This document shows positions 12,647 to 25,055 of a stretch of 64,000 bases of DNA, in pieces. The stretch is from Brachynemurus nebulosus (lineage: Eukaryota > Arthropoda > Insecta > Neuroptera > Myrmeleontidae), in contig JAPWDM010000034.1 in assembly GCA_035578155.1 (NCBI GenBank), positions 2,110,501-2,174,500 of the forward strand. Reading direction: 5' to 3'. The notes under the pieces are model-generated. The model saw only the letters and a program-made list of their open reading frames with translations, made no database searches and was not told the origin of the DNA. Position 1 is the stretch's first letter. Every line of letters begins with the position of its first letter. A program made the translations under genes and the position numbers.

Positions 12647-12650
12647 TTAA

Positions 12651-14691
12651 TAATTTATCAATTTATCAACTTAAAATATAACAGAGACTCATACCTAATA
12701 TGTACCTAGATACATAGTCAGATCATTTGCTAGATTTATATACAGTTAATATTACGTACAAGAAAAAAAATTATATTGCACATTTAACATTACACATAAG
12801 CACATGAAGTAATAATTATAAAAAAAACACTTCCTCATCTAATAAATGGAATTGTTGATCATTATTTTCATTATTTATCAATAATATAAAATTAATAATA
12901 AATGTAGAGGTTAATTTTAAAAACTTAGTCTGCCTATGCAACTTAACATAATTTGTGAAAAACTGTTTTCAAAATATTTAACATTTTGAAAAGAAAGTTG
13001 CATAGTAAACATTCTAGGTTTAAATACTATATTATATCCTATTAACTCCATACTTTTCAAAGAATCTTTATTATTTCGGGACCGTTGATAGATCCTTTTG
13101 AAGCCCATTTTAACGTTTAGGATAGATACTTCTTTTATAGGTTCATAAATGGTATGTGTATGGTAAAATAAATTAAAGTTGCATCTTGATTCATCAAGTA
13201 GTGCACATCTGTGTTTTGTTTAAAATATAGCCTCAAAGCTTATTTTGTTTTACATATATCCGTACTACGTAGTGTGCATTATCCAGAGGATTTTCTATTT
13301 ATCCTAAAAAATTTTGTCTTTCCAGCGCTCTCACCATTGATATCATTATATTTTTTTAGCTTCATTTTTTCATCTCGAAAGGAGTTTTGTAACATTTTGT
13401 GGCTCTAATCATGAACCTGTTAATAAAGATTCCATTTTTAATAGTCTCTGTATCTTAGAACTGTACTACAAATTTGTCAGTATATAATTGGAGATTTACT
13501 AAAATTTGAGCACGATAATATTGCATATTATAAAACGATTGTACAATATAGGCAAACTGAATAAGTTGAACAGACGTACATACTCTTACAATATGAGCAC
13601 GTAATTAAGTAACATAATTATTATTACTTGGATTGTATATTTAAAACAAAAAATTCAATTTTAAAAGATGATTTTTAAAGAAATTTACTTTTTAGTTCGA
13701 TTTCTGTCTAAAAATATTTCTGCGGTTAATAAAAAAATTTTTGTGCCAAACTGCAATTTTAGAAGTTTATATCGTCACTTATGTAATCAAACCTCGCAAC
13801 TCCATTTCAGTAAGTTTGCAGAAGAACAAAATAACTGTTTATAATAATTTAGTTAGATAAATAATTATCGATTAGCAACATATTTTTGATTTTCTTTCTT
13901 TAAAAAAAAAATCACTTTTTAATGTAAAGGTGGCAACCCAACCTTCTTAACATTATTCATAATAAATTTTATGTACCTAATTTTTAATAAGAAAATCTGA
14001 TAAGCAGGTAGCGGGTTTTGCCGGACAGGTCAGGACCGTACTTACTGCAATAAAATTTTGTAACTAAATTACATGAAATTGTGCACATTTGAATGAATAT
14101 AACTGGTCAAAAATTACATTTTTCACCATTTAGAATATTAACGGTTTTTTATTTGACAAAAGTAAGAAAATTCAAAAAATCGGAAAAAATTTTTGTAAAA
14201 TTTATTGAAAAGTTGTTGAATATTTAGACGGTTCACTATAATACCTAACATGTACGTATTTGCTAAGATTTTTTATTATTGGAAAACAAATTTTTAATAA
14301 GCAACTATACTTCTATCTCTCAAAATTGAAAACAATAAAAAAAGAAGGTGAATTTGACATCACATAAATCACATACATAATATAAACAAAAATACTTTTG
14401 ATAGTCAATTAAAATTACAGTCGCACTTTTCAGTCTGCAGGTAACAAATAAAAGAATTAAAAAGAATGTTTACATAAAATACGTATAATGTATAAATAAT
14501 ATTTTTATACACATATATATGTGTGTGTTGTGTAACTTGTGTACGTTGTTTTTATCAAAATATTTTGAACTTTTAGTCACATTGAGTGCAATATGTATAC
14601 CTGCATATACTAAACACGAAACTGTCTGATCCGAAAGAAGTCCGATACCTGCTGATAAGTGATACTGTTTCAATTTTGACAGACTTAGTTT
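12651..14691. other. No gene seen
   Basis: About 2 kb of AT-rich DNA. Small ORFs at 12917-13108 (-) and 13211-13408 (+) have no recognisable domain or supporting context. Confidence 0.4.
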
Positions 14692-14818
14692 TAGCGAATT
14701 TCCAGAATGGATTTCAGCTATTACAGCCACTGTTACAACGCAACCTGAGCCCGGGACCATGGCAGAAATTTGTTTTGAGGTCTCTAGAAACCGAAAATAA
14801 TATTCACTAAAATTTATA
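14692..14818 (+). mobile_element. Helentron-like (HINE) 5' fragment
   Basis: Starts TTTTAGCGAATTTCCAGAAT and matches the other copies through GAGCCCGGGACCATGGCAG and CTAGAAACCGAAAATAATAT to the AAAATTTATATA that precedes the (TA)n core. It stops there and joins CTGTGTGAGTTTTTCGAGA, the end of a different MITE family. Confidence 0.75.
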
Positions 14819-15100
14819 TATACTGTGTGAGTTTTTCGAGAATTGTCATTCGATTTATTCCTAAAATATGCATTTAATCGAAATAAATTTTATGCAAAAA
14901 ATATTCAAAATAGAAGGGGCCATTCAGGAAAAATTGTTCCAGACTTCTAGGACTTACGGTTTTCTTGAAATAGAAAAAAAAATTTTTTTCAAATGGAAAC
15001 ATATGTTGAGATGTTTCTTAAAAATTAGTTTGTTACTTCAAATTACCAATTATTTTAAATTATTAAATTTTTAAACCTTTTTTTAAAAAAAGGAAAACAA
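14819..15100. mobile_element. Terminus of a GTGTGAGTTTTTCGAGA-type MITE
   Basis: The first 20-25 bp match the ends of the complete element at 48224-48795 and the fragment at 22180-22390. The rest (to about 15100) is not clearly related, so it may be another family sharing the terminus. Confidence 0.4.
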
Positions 15101-15359
15101 TTGCCCAAAAAAATATTTTTAATATAAAAATATTCTAGATTGCGGTATATATTTTACCAATACGTCTGAAAGAAGTGTATTTTAAACATATTCATAACCT
15201 TAATTTATTTTCCAGTAAGAATCAATAAAAGTTTATAAAGTTCATTTTATGCAATGGTTACTTTAAAATTAAAGCATTTACATTTAAAGGCAAGTGAAAA
15301 AGCTGCAAAGAAAGCTGGAAAAGCTCAAAAAAATTTAATAAAGTTTTTAATAAAATTGA

Positions 15360-16033
15360 AATGGTATGGTAGAACGTACTAAACAAAATTTGAAAGCTAT
15401 GCTTGAAAAATTAGGAAATGATCTTTTCTTAGCAATAATAAATTACAACAATACGCCCAACCTCCATCAGAATTATTGATTGGTAGACGTCAAAGAACAA
15501 TTGTACCAGTTCATAAAAAATTACTTGTACCTAAATTTCCGTATAAGGGTGCAATAGTAATGGAAAAACGCAACAAGTTGATTCAAAAAGAATATCATGA
15601 TCGAAATTAAAAAAAGTTGCCTGAATTTAAAACTGGTCAACCTATACTTTTGCAAAAGGAATTAAGAAAGTGGATTCCTGCAATGGTCACAAAAGTGTTG
15701 AGTAGCAATGATTATTTGGTGACTGCTGATGATGGCTCGACTTACAGACGTAATCGTGTTTATCTGAAACCTTATCTGAAACCTCAGGTCATGTGTGCAA
15801 AGTCTAGTTCGGGACAGCGATGCGAGCCAGATCTGTCGAACTTGGAAAAAGGGAAAGACTTAACTGTCGTAATCTATACAGATAGTGAGGATTCCTCCGA
15901 TAATGTTAACAATGACAATGACGTTGGAAGTAACAACGTGCATGTAGAGTCTGCTGCAGGTAACGTGAGTGATTTAATAAATCTCCACATGAATGAAAAA
16001 ATTCCCAATAATGAAATTTACTCATGTAAATAA
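15360..16033 (+). pseudogene. Ty3/gypsy retrotransposon integrase relic
   Basis: Conceptual translation gives the end of a retroelement integrase. The catalytic-core tail comes first (NGMVERTK, then NYNNTPN), then a shifted frame with PSELLIGRR, then the C-terminal domain LPEFKTGQ...LRKWIPAMV...DDGSTYRRNRVYLKP, the usual gypsy C-terminal signature. An acidic Ser/Asn-rich tail follows, ending at 16031-16033. At least one frameshift (near 15475) and one stop (15608-15610) break it. No protease, RT or LTR was found nearby, so this is a 3' fragment. In life integrase joins the cDNA to the chromosome; here it is dead. Confidence 0.85.
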
Positions 16034-16291
16034 TGGTTCTATAGTGTACATTTACAGTGTAATGAGCTTACTCTCGAACCCGATGAAAAGTTTTGATTAC
16101 CAAAGACTTTCCGAGTATTCAGTCATTTTTATAAAAAAAATGTATTCTGTATTTTAAAAGACAAAAATGGTTTCTGTAATTCAAAAAAATGTTGTAATGA
16201 AACAGGTTTTACTAAAAATAAGAAAGTTTATTTGAAAAAATAATAAAGTTTTTATTAAAAATATTTTATCTCTAATTGACTCATAGCTGAG

Positions 16292-16378
16292 CGTCCACTA
16301 GGTCGGAAACGCGGTGCGATTCTTACATCAATAAGTTCTCCGGGGCAGTATTGCGCCGCTCTGTCGACCTAGTGGACG
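16292..16378. mobile_element. 87-bp mini inverted-repeat element
   Basis: CGTCCACTAGGTCG at 16292-16305 is perfectly mirrored by CGACCTAGTGGACG at 16365-16378. The centre is GC-rich (ACGCGGTGCG...TTGCGCCGCT), unlike the surroundings. It is probably a MITE internal-deletion product; I cannot name the family. Confidence 0.65.
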
Positions 16379-16598
16379 AACTTGCATTTATTCAGATGTA
16401 TTCACGATATAGTAAATAATATGATATGCTCAATAGCTATACAAAAGTGGATTCGGTCTGCGCATGTCGTTATCGCGTGACAAAAATTTTGAATTATGGC
16501 TGTGATATGCTGATTTTAAATAAGTATTCTGTGTAATAACTATGTTTTACGTCTGGCACGATTATATTTTATTAAATTTATTTTCTTATTTAACTATG

Positions 16599-16815
16599 GT
16601 CCATTTTACTTAAATTTAACCATGCTTCATCACTTATGAATTTAAATAATTTCCGTTTTCTTGGCTTTATCTCTTTCATTATTGCACTTACGTAAATTTT
16701 AAAATTGTAGTTTGTTTTTAGAAAAGAATAGAAGATTGATTTGTTTTGAATATAAGAATTATTTAATTTTTTAACTTTGACTCATGATCAGTTGCATTTG
16801 AAACAGGATATAATA
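16599..16815 (+). repeat. Dispersed repeat A, copy 1
   Basis: About 215 bp recur in opposite orientation at 36305-36525: TTAAATTTAACCATGCTTCA, then TTTCCGTTTTCTTGGCTTTA, then ACTCATGAT...TTTGAAA. This copy lies just beyond the 3' end of the P-like transposase, so it may be the terminal region of that transposon family. Confidence 0.7.
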
Positions 16816-16914
16816 ATAATAAATAAAATGCTTGTTGTGTAAAATTTTATTAATAATTTTATTAAACATTTTCTTCCATTTTATTAATAATTTTATTAGA
16901 TATTTTCAATTCCA

Positions 16915-17496
16915 TCACTCTAGTTCTGAAAGAGTATTTTCAAAATCATCATTGCATTCAACAGCATCGTTTTTCTCCGTAATGTGTTCCAACATACTAC
17001 CAGTAATTGATAAATCAGAGTCACGTTCAAAATTGTTAATAGATTCAAAATTAATTGGTAAATTTTTGAAAACATTATCTTCAGTAGCGTCTCGTATCAC
17101 ATTCATTGATTGCGACATAATTGTTTCGTTTCGACCAAGCAAATAATTTCTTAGCCTATATTTAAATTCAAGAGCCGTAGGATGGTTGTTCAATCCACCG
17201 ATTGCTCTTATAATTCCAAAAAGTCCTTCCAACGGATCCTGGTTGAATCTGCAGGTTAATAGATATTTGGTTTTGTATTTTTTTACCAAATAATCGAATA
17301 ATAATGGTAATGCATTAGAGGTTATCAAAATTCCTTTTTGAAAAGGAAGACGACATTTTGATTTTCTTACTTTAAGATTCGAAATCATACTTTTCATTTC
17401 ATTTATTATACCGCCTTGAATATTTCTAGCAAGACCGTACGCTTTTATTCTATTGCGGGAATCTTTTTCAGTGACTACTATTAAAAATATCAGTCA
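16915..17496 (-). pseudogene. P-like transposase, C-terminal part of last exon
   Basis: Open from about 17490 to the stop at 16915 and longer than the 160 codons starting at the first Met. It carries LPFQKGILITSNALPLLF, CRFNQDPLEGLFGIIRAIGG and LEFKYRLRNYLLGRN, the most conserved C-terminal block of P/THAP9 transposases (catalytic acidic region DPLE). An acidic tail ends in ENTLSELE. Its upstream end is cut by the 3' tail of the Helentron-like insertion at 17514. Confidence 0.85.
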
Positions 17497-17857
17497 TTCA
17501 CCTAAAATATTTAAATACCCCTGTCGCAGCATCTGCATAACATAGCGAATTTCCAAATCTTGGGCACTGGTGGATCTCATCTAAGACCTGTACCTATTTA
17601 AAATAGTTTAGCTTTCTAAGAGTAATAGAATTTTTAAAATCGGTTGGGCAATTAGCTTTGGTATTTTTGGGGACCCAAGAACCCGAACGAATTTTGTGCA
17701 GCATAGTTGTATCCATCTAAAATAATTTAGTTCTCTAGCAGTGAGAAATTTTTTAGCTACGGTTCGATAGCTTATTACTGGCGTTTTCGGATCTGCAAGA
17801 TCCCGGTGGACCTCATTAAAAAATCAGCTCGACCGTATATTCTAGGCGGACTTTATG

Positions 17858-17860
<3 letters not shown>

Positions 17861-17937
<77 letters not shown>
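17861..17937. repeat. (TA)n microsatellite
   Basis: Uninterrupted TA dinucleotides inside the left 2.7-kb Helentron-like element. Confidence 0.97.
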
Positions 17938-17941
<4 letters not shown>

Positions 17942-17989
17942 AACCCGTTGTGTAGCATTCTACGCCGCATTTGCATCCGCAGGACAGTT

Positions 17990-19100
17990 GTGGATCTCAG
18001 ATAACACAACCTGTACCTATCTAAAATAGTTTACCTCGGTAATAGTAAAAAAGTTTCATAATCGGTCAGTTATTTTATTTTTGACACTTTTAGGTCCTAC
18101 TGACACTTCAGACCTTACATAACCTAATCTATATGTATCTAAAATGGCTTAGCTCCCCAACAGTGAAAAAATTTTCAAAATCGGTCGGTTAGTTTATTTT
18201 TGACACTTTTGGATCCGATGGACCCTGGCAGACTTTACATAACGTAATCTATATTTATCTAAAATAGTTTAGCTCTGTAACAGTGAAAAAATTTTCAAAA
18301 TCGGTCGGTTAGTTTATTTTTACCACTTTTGGGTCCCATGGACCCTGGCGGACCCTAAATAACGTAATGTATGTCTATCTAAAATAGCTTAGTTCCCCAA
18401 CAGTGAAAAAATTTTCAAAATCGGTCGGTTAGTTTATTTTTGACACTTTTGGATCCCATGGACCCTGGCAGACCTTACATAACGTAATCTATATTTATCT
18501 AAAATAGTTTAGCTCTGTAACAGTGAAAAAATTTTCAAAATCGGTCGGTTAGTTTATTTTTGACACTTTTGGATCCCATGGACCTTGGCAGACCTTACAT
18601 AACGTAATCTATATTTATCTAAAATAGTTTAGCTCTGTAACAGTGAAAAAATTTTCAAAATCGGTCAGTTAGTTTATTTTTGACATTTTTCGGTTCTATG
18701 GACCTTGGTGGACTTTACATAACGTAATTTATATGTATCTAAAATAGTTTAGCTCTGTAACAGTGAAAAAATTTTCAAAATCGGTCAGTTAGTTTATTTT
18801 TGACACTTCTGGATCCTATGGACCCTGGCAGACCTTACATAACGGAATCTATATTTATCTAAAACAGTTTAGCTCTGTAAGAGTGAAAAAATTTTCAAAA
18901 TCGGTCAGTTAGTTTATTTTTGACACTTTTGGGTCCTGCGGACCCTGGCAGACCTTACATAATGTATTCTAAATCTATCTAAAATAGTTTAGCTCTGTAA
19001 CAGTGAAGAAAGTTTTAAAATTGGTCGTTTAGTTTATTTTTTACAATTATGGGATCAGTAAAACCTGGCGAAACTCATACAAGTCTAATACTCTAACAGT
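17990..19100. repeat. Tandem array of exact 120-bp units (left copy)
   Basis: The words AGTGAAAAAATTTTCAAAAT and CGGTCNGTTAGTTTATTTTT recur every 120 bp from about 18061 to 19080, with about eight in-register units and no indels. More decayed units extend to both sides (17560-17830 and 19080-19370). Units differ by scattered substitutions, for example in TAGCTCTGTAACAG versus TAGTTCCCCAACAG. Confidence 0.93.
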
Positions 19101-20004
19101 AAGAAAAGGGTTCTAAGGATCTCATATAACTTATGGCAGTCCGTAAGCTTCTTGCGGACATCATTTAATTAATTAATTCAAATACTTTAACTTACTAACT
19201 GTGAAAAAATTTTTAAAATCGATTGGTTAATTAATTTCTGGCCTTTTTAGGTCCCAAAAACCTTGACCTCACATAAAATACCTTAAATCCATTTGAAATG
19301 GTTTAATTTTTTAACATTATTAATTATTAGTGAAAAAATTTTCAAAATCGATTCAAAATATTTTTCCGTACATACATATGTACATTGTACATATTTTGTT
19401 TTGTTTCATATATTTAATAATATTTATATCATAACATAATCTTCAATTTCTTGTTTACTTAAAAATTCAATAAAAAAAAAAAAAAATTCTTCATTACATT
19501 AGCTTAGAAAATCTGTTTAATTTACATTTTTTAACATGGGATAGAACCATGCCAATTATAATGCAATAAATGAGAAACAAAACTCTATACATGTATGTGT
19601 GTTATAACACATATATGTAAATAGTTTTCACTTGTTCTCACAAAATTCTTTAATAAAAAAGTGAAATATTTTATACTTCATAAAGAGCTGAGATATAAAT
19701 ATAAATTACTTATTAGACTAACAAAGAAAAAATAAAAGTGAAAATTTACATTTTCTCGAAAAATACTTAAAATAGAAAGAAAATTATAAGAATATTTTCT
19801 TCATAATTTTTTTTTTCCTTTTCAACGATGTAAAAATCGAACTGCCTTATGATAGGATCGAATGATAAAAAATGGCCAGAAAACCTACTTCTGGGCATCC
19901 GACGTGTCTGGCTAACGAACTTAGCCAAGCCAATTCAGAATCCAGTCCGCACACAAAATTTCATAAGCGTTAGACGTTTCGTTCGAGAGTTATCGTGGGA
20001 ACAC

Positions 20005-20008
<4 letters not shown>

Positions 20009-20078
<70 letters not shown>
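20009..20078. repeat. (TA)n microsatellite
   Basis: TA run close to the 5' end of the left 2.7-kb Helentron-like element, at the place where all family members have one. Confidence 0.97.
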
Positions 20079-20082
<4 letters not shown>

Positions 20083-20204
20083 TTTAGTGAATATCATTTT
20101 CGTATTCTAGGGACCTCAAAACAGATTTATGCCATAGTCCCGGACTCAGATTGCGTCATGACACCTACTGTAATAGCTGAATTTCGAGTTTTCGAAATTC
20201 GCTA

Positions 20205-20560
20205 AAATGATAATTTTGAATGATTTTTTATTCACAAATCACGTACAGTTTTCAGTAAATTTGCAGTCTTGCCAATCTTCACTTTTTATCACTCCCAATG
20301 AGCCCATACGCGAAATAACTTTGGAATTTGTATGTGAAAAGAGTTGTGTTGTAAATTTTACTTTTTGCCTTCCTGCATTTTTAACATTCAAATGATGGTC
20401 AGTTATTTTGTGGGCTATATTTAAATCATTATTTTTATTTTTCAAAAGTTCCAACAGAGGTCTCTTAATTACTAGTTTACCATTAATATAAAATTCTGAA
20501 TCCAAGAAATGGTTTCGGATTAATTTTATTCAGTGTGGCACGTCTGCAAATGCATAAACC
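20205..20560 (-). pseudogene. P-like transposase, first part of last exon
   Basis: Starts after a TTTCTTTAG acceptor. It encodes FADVPH, a stop (20530-20532) where the family has a residue, then DSEFYINGKLVIKRPLLELL, HHLNVKNAGRQKVKF and a LFSHTNSK segment, all typical of P/THAP9 transposases. It runs into the Helentron-like insertion at 20204, beyond which the C-terminal part continues at 17513. Confidence 0.8.
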
Positions 20561-20617
20561 CTAAAGAAATAAAATCAAGACAATTTTAAGTTATATTATT
20601 ATACACGATTCACTTAC

Positions 20618-21382
20618 TTTTCATTCATTTTAGTGGGATGTGAAAAGAATAGAGCTTCTTCGGTTATCCCAAGTGATTTCCGGAATCCTCTGTTTCCGCC
20701 TCCTAAATCATTTATTATTGCCACAACGTTAAATCCAGTACTTTCCAGCTTTTAAATTATTCCAAATAAAAGTGGTTTGTTTAATTTACGATCAAAATCG
20801 TAAAACAATGGCTGTTTCCAATCGGAAAATATACCACGCCCCATTATTACTTGGACGTAATTGGCAGGCTTTAAAAGGATATCAATGTGTCGGTCATATT
20901 CATACGACTTTTTAACTTGCATTTCGTCGGCCATAAAAACGCAAACTTTGTCAATTTCCGATTGAGAATGTGATTCCATCAGTTTAAACACAAAATTAAA
21001 ATTTCTGGAGAAATATCAATTTTATTTGCCCATCTACGAAGCGTAGACTCTCCTGGAAGTGGGTAATGATTCTTTTGCATCCATCTGTATCCTCTGGGGC
21101 CAGCAGCATGCAAAGCTATTGCTTGAGCAATGTCATGAAGTTTCCAGTGAACAGTTTTCCCAGAGGTGCCTTTTATTTTTCGAATTTGAGCTGGAGTGAA
21201 AATTTTTTCACAGATTTTTCGAATGCCTTATGTGATATTTCTGTCGTTTCCATTTTTTTAATTTTATCACAATGCTTATCAGTTTCTGTTTTTATCATTT
21301 TCCTTAGGCAAATTTTCGATTTCCAGTCCTTAACCTTTTATTTTCGTCAATTAAATTAATTTTTTCTAGATCTATTCCTTCA
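20618..21382 (-). pseudogene. P-like transposase, middle exon
   Basis: Begins after a TTCTTTTTAG acceptor and ends at a GTAAGTG donor. It encodes TPAQIRKIKGT...GYRWMQ...LPGESTLRRWANKIDISP, then, after a frameshift near 21000, KVCVFMADEMQVKKSYEYD and GRGIFSDWKQPLFYDFD. A stop follows at 20752-20754, then STGFNVVAIINDLGGGNRG. The Asp/Glu in ADEM fits the first catalytic acidic residue. Confidence 0.82.
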
Positions 21383-21440
21383 CTAAAAAGAAGGTATTCC
21401 GTTAATTGAAATTTAATTTAAATTTTTTTTTATAGCATAC

Positions 21441-21522
21441 CTTAGGTTGTTTGGAATATTCGAAGATAGCAAATCTGTTACCGATTCAGTTGGAATGATT
21501 TCATGTGATGACATGAAAGTGG
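21441..21522 (-). pseudogene. P-like transposase, small second exon (inferred)
   Basis: A short open stretch ends in a GTATGC donor and continues the frame from the THAP exon. No good acceptor AG is visible at its start, which may be another lesion. The identification rests on position and frame only. Confidence 0.4.
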
Positions 21523-21570
21523 TATTTTTAAAAAAGATACATGATAAATTTAATACGAGAATACAACTTA

Positions 21571-21904
21571 CAATAATTTTGCAACCATCAATTTATTTTT
21601 GCGGCAAGCCATTCTAATTTTACGGTTGTCAGGAATTTCATTTTTCTTTCCAAATAAATTTAACGATTAAAATTAAATTTAGCAGTTCATGCTTTTTTCT
21701 TTCAAAATCGTCATCCTTGAAATGTTTACTACAAATTCTTGCATTTTTTATTACAAATTTATCTGACCGGGAACATTTACCAATCCATTCTTTACATAAA
21801 GAATCATTTTTTGAGAACTGAAAATAGATTACATTATTAATCACATTATTAATTTTAAGTTTTTTGTTATTATTGCAACCAAACACAGCGCAAATAACCA
21901 TCAC
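21571..21904 (-). pseudogene. P-like transposase, THAP-domain exon
   Basis: Starts MMVICAVFGCNN. It has the C2CH zinc-finger spacing of a THAP domain: the Cys pair in CAVFGC, Trp in KEWIGKC, and Cys/His in CSKHF. These domains bind DNA in P transposase and THAP proteins. A frameshift near 21655 shifts the last part (GKKNEIPDNRKIRMACRK in the other frame) before a GTAAGTTG donor. Confidence 0.85.
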
Positions 21905-22180
21905 GAAAGTGATTAAATATGGAAAATATAGAAATATCTTTCTGCATGTCAGATTATGTCGTTCAAATCAGTTAAAAATTTCTGTTTTACCTACCTGGAA
22001 ACACGAGTTTTACTAGATAGCCATCTATGCAGCATAAATACAATTACCACTTAGCTATTTTCCGTAATTATGAGGTTTGTTTGAAGTAGGCGCTCTTAAA
22101 CTCACCAAAATTCACTTAAAAAAATCACTTTTAAGCGCGAAAGTTGTAAAATTTAAAAAAAAAAAAACTGTTGCTTTATT
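21905..22180. other. 5' flank of the P-like gene
   Basis: No P-type terminal inverted repeat could be recognised here. The + strand ORF from 22077 is a shadow of repeat sequence. Confidence 0.35.
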
Positions 22181-22387
22181 GAATAATTTTTACCAACAAA
22201 TAAGTATACTATTCCATTTAAAAAAAAGTAAGTTTATATCGTATCTCGAAAACCACAAGATCTATAAAGCTCGGAAGGATATCAATCAATGTCCCCTGCC
22301 AGTGGCTACAACTTTTATTTGAACAATTTTTTGATTAAGTCAATAGTTTAGCCATAATCAAAATGGCAACTCTCGAAAAACTCGGAC

Positions 22388-22390
<3 letters not shown>
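22180..22390 (-). mobile_element. Partial MITE of the GTGTGAGTTTTTCGAGA family
   Basis: On the minus strand this matches the first 210 bp of the complete element at 48224: GAGTTTTTCGAGAGTTGCCA, then AAAAATTGTTCAAATAAAAG, then GTGGTTTTCGAGATACGAT. Its outer end abuts a (TA)n run. Confidence 0.7.
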
Positions 22391-22482
<92 letters not shown>

Positions 22483-22945
22483 CCGCACGATAACTCTCGA
22501 GCGAAAGGTCCTGTTTTTACAAAATTTGGTGAAAATATTGCAAGTCCCAGACCGTCGGACAAGTTCGTTAACCAGGCACGTCCGATGCCCGGAACATGGT
22601 TTTTTTGCCAATTTTCGTGAAAAAATTAATTTTTTGCCAAAATTTCCCTTTATTAAAAAATTTTTGCGACATTTTTTTAAACTATTGAAACGAGAAGAAA
22701 AAATCACACAAAAACGGTCTTTAAACTATTTTTTTATGTCACCTAGTTTCCGAGATCCGATGCCCAGAACTTCGAAAAATGAGTTCTTGCCAATATTTGC
22801 CAAAATTCAAAAGAATTTCGAAATTTTTTTACACCATTGAAAAGTACGGAAAAAATCACATAAGATAGACTTATAAACCATTTTCCTATGTTAGCAAATT
22901 TTCGAGAAAAATAACTTAAAAATAACCAAATTCACTATATGTTCT
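22391..22945 (+). mobile_element. Helentron-like (HINE) 3' part with duplicated module
   Basis: The (TA)n core (22391-22487) is followed by TCCGCACGATAACTCTCGAG, GTTCGTTAACCAGGCACGTC and the usual 3' body. The block GATGCCCGGAACATGG through TCACCTAGTTTCCGAG is then repeated once more in diverged form (from 22758). The 3' tail is degraded to CCAAATTCACTATATG. The 5' half is missing and replaced by the MITE on its left. Confidence 0.75.
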
Positions 22946-23232
22946 TTAGACTGTGACCGTTATCTCGTAAAAACTGTGAAGTTGGTCACAATCTATACGA
23001 CACAACATTGTAAACAGTTGATATATATATAAACAGTTGGTTTATGTATTATATTATAACATAAGCTGAGATTATTATTTAGGGTTCCGAAGAAAAATAT
23101 ATAAACTCTCATAGCTCATGAGATTTGTACATTCTACAGATTGAGATCTCAATTAATATATCGCACTAATAATACAATACATTGACATAACATTGAACTC
23201 ACATAAATAAATAATTTCACTATCATTATTTT

Positions 23233-23800
<568 letters not shown>

Positions 23801-24179
23801 TTGAAATTAAACTCAGTAAATATAAACTTGTTATTTGAACCCGATATTGTATCTGTCCAATATGAAATGTATCAGTAATTGATGACGTTACGGTACCAAC
23901 CGCATGTACAAATGTTTTATGCTTTAACTTTTAATATAAAGATGATGTCATTGACATTTTTCAATTGATTTATAATGTTTTATTTGAAAAAATGTATTAT
24001 TTTATTATATTTTTTTACAATAAAATAATTGTCAATTAGAATCAATCAATTTTTATTTTATTGCAATATTATTATTCTTTGATGTGCGGTTTTAATTAAT
24101 AAAAAAAACGAAACTGATTTTTTTTAATCATTTCATTTATGATCTAATAAATAATATTTACTTATATATTACATATTTT
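23801..24179. other. No gene seen
   Basis: AT-rich spacer without supportable features. Confidence 0.4.
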
Positions 24180-25050
<871 letters not shown>

Positions 25051-25055
25051 AATAT

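Larger units (their letters stand above)
17514..20204 (-). mobile_element. 2.7-kb Helentron-like element (left copy)
   Basis: On the minus strand it starts with the 5' word TAGCGAATTTC at 20204. It ends with the inverted word, the GCAG-loop-CTGC hairpin and the GCGACAGGGGTATT tail at 17514. It contains two (TA)n blocks and an array of 120-bp units. It has no coding capacity: ORFs such as the one at 19849-20205 are shadows, although that one is almost identical in the right copy at 51203-51388. It interrupts the last exon of the P-like transposase, so it is the younger insertion. Confidence 0.85.
16915..21904 (-). pseudogene. THAP/P-element-like transposase gene, decayed and interrupted
   Basis: Read right to left on the minus strand. 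An N-terminal THAP zinc finger is followed by a coiled-coil and HTH-type region, an RNase-H-like catalytic region (VFMADEM, later FADVPH), the GTP-binding/insertion part (DLGGGNRGF; NGKLV...LNVKNAGRQKV...LFSHT), and the C-terminal FQKGIL...RFNQDPLEGLFGIIR...YLLGRN block. That is the order seen in Drosophila P transposase and vertebrate THAP9. Exon joints keep usable splice sites: donors at 21570, 21440 and 20617, acceptors at 21383 and 20561. Damage includes frameshifts near 21655 and 21000, in-frame stops at 20752-20754 and 20530-20532, and a 2.7-kb Helentron-like insertion (17514-20204) in the last exon. The gene cannot make active transposase. Sub-parts are listed separately. Confidence 0.85.

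Noticed and set aside
17990..19100. 120-bp array considered as a CRISPR array or protein repeat
   Set aside because: Units are contiguous without unique spacers, the host is eukaryotic, and no frame stays open through the units.
19849..20205. 118-aa + frame ending in (IY)n
   Set aside because: It is translated Helentron-like DNA and TA microsatellite. Its near-identity with 51203-51388 reflects element homology and not a protein.
22335..22707. Several overlapping frames with long YIYIYI runs (similar ones at 45859-46119 and 61819-62070)
   Set aside because: TA repeats are open in all frames and create false ORFs.
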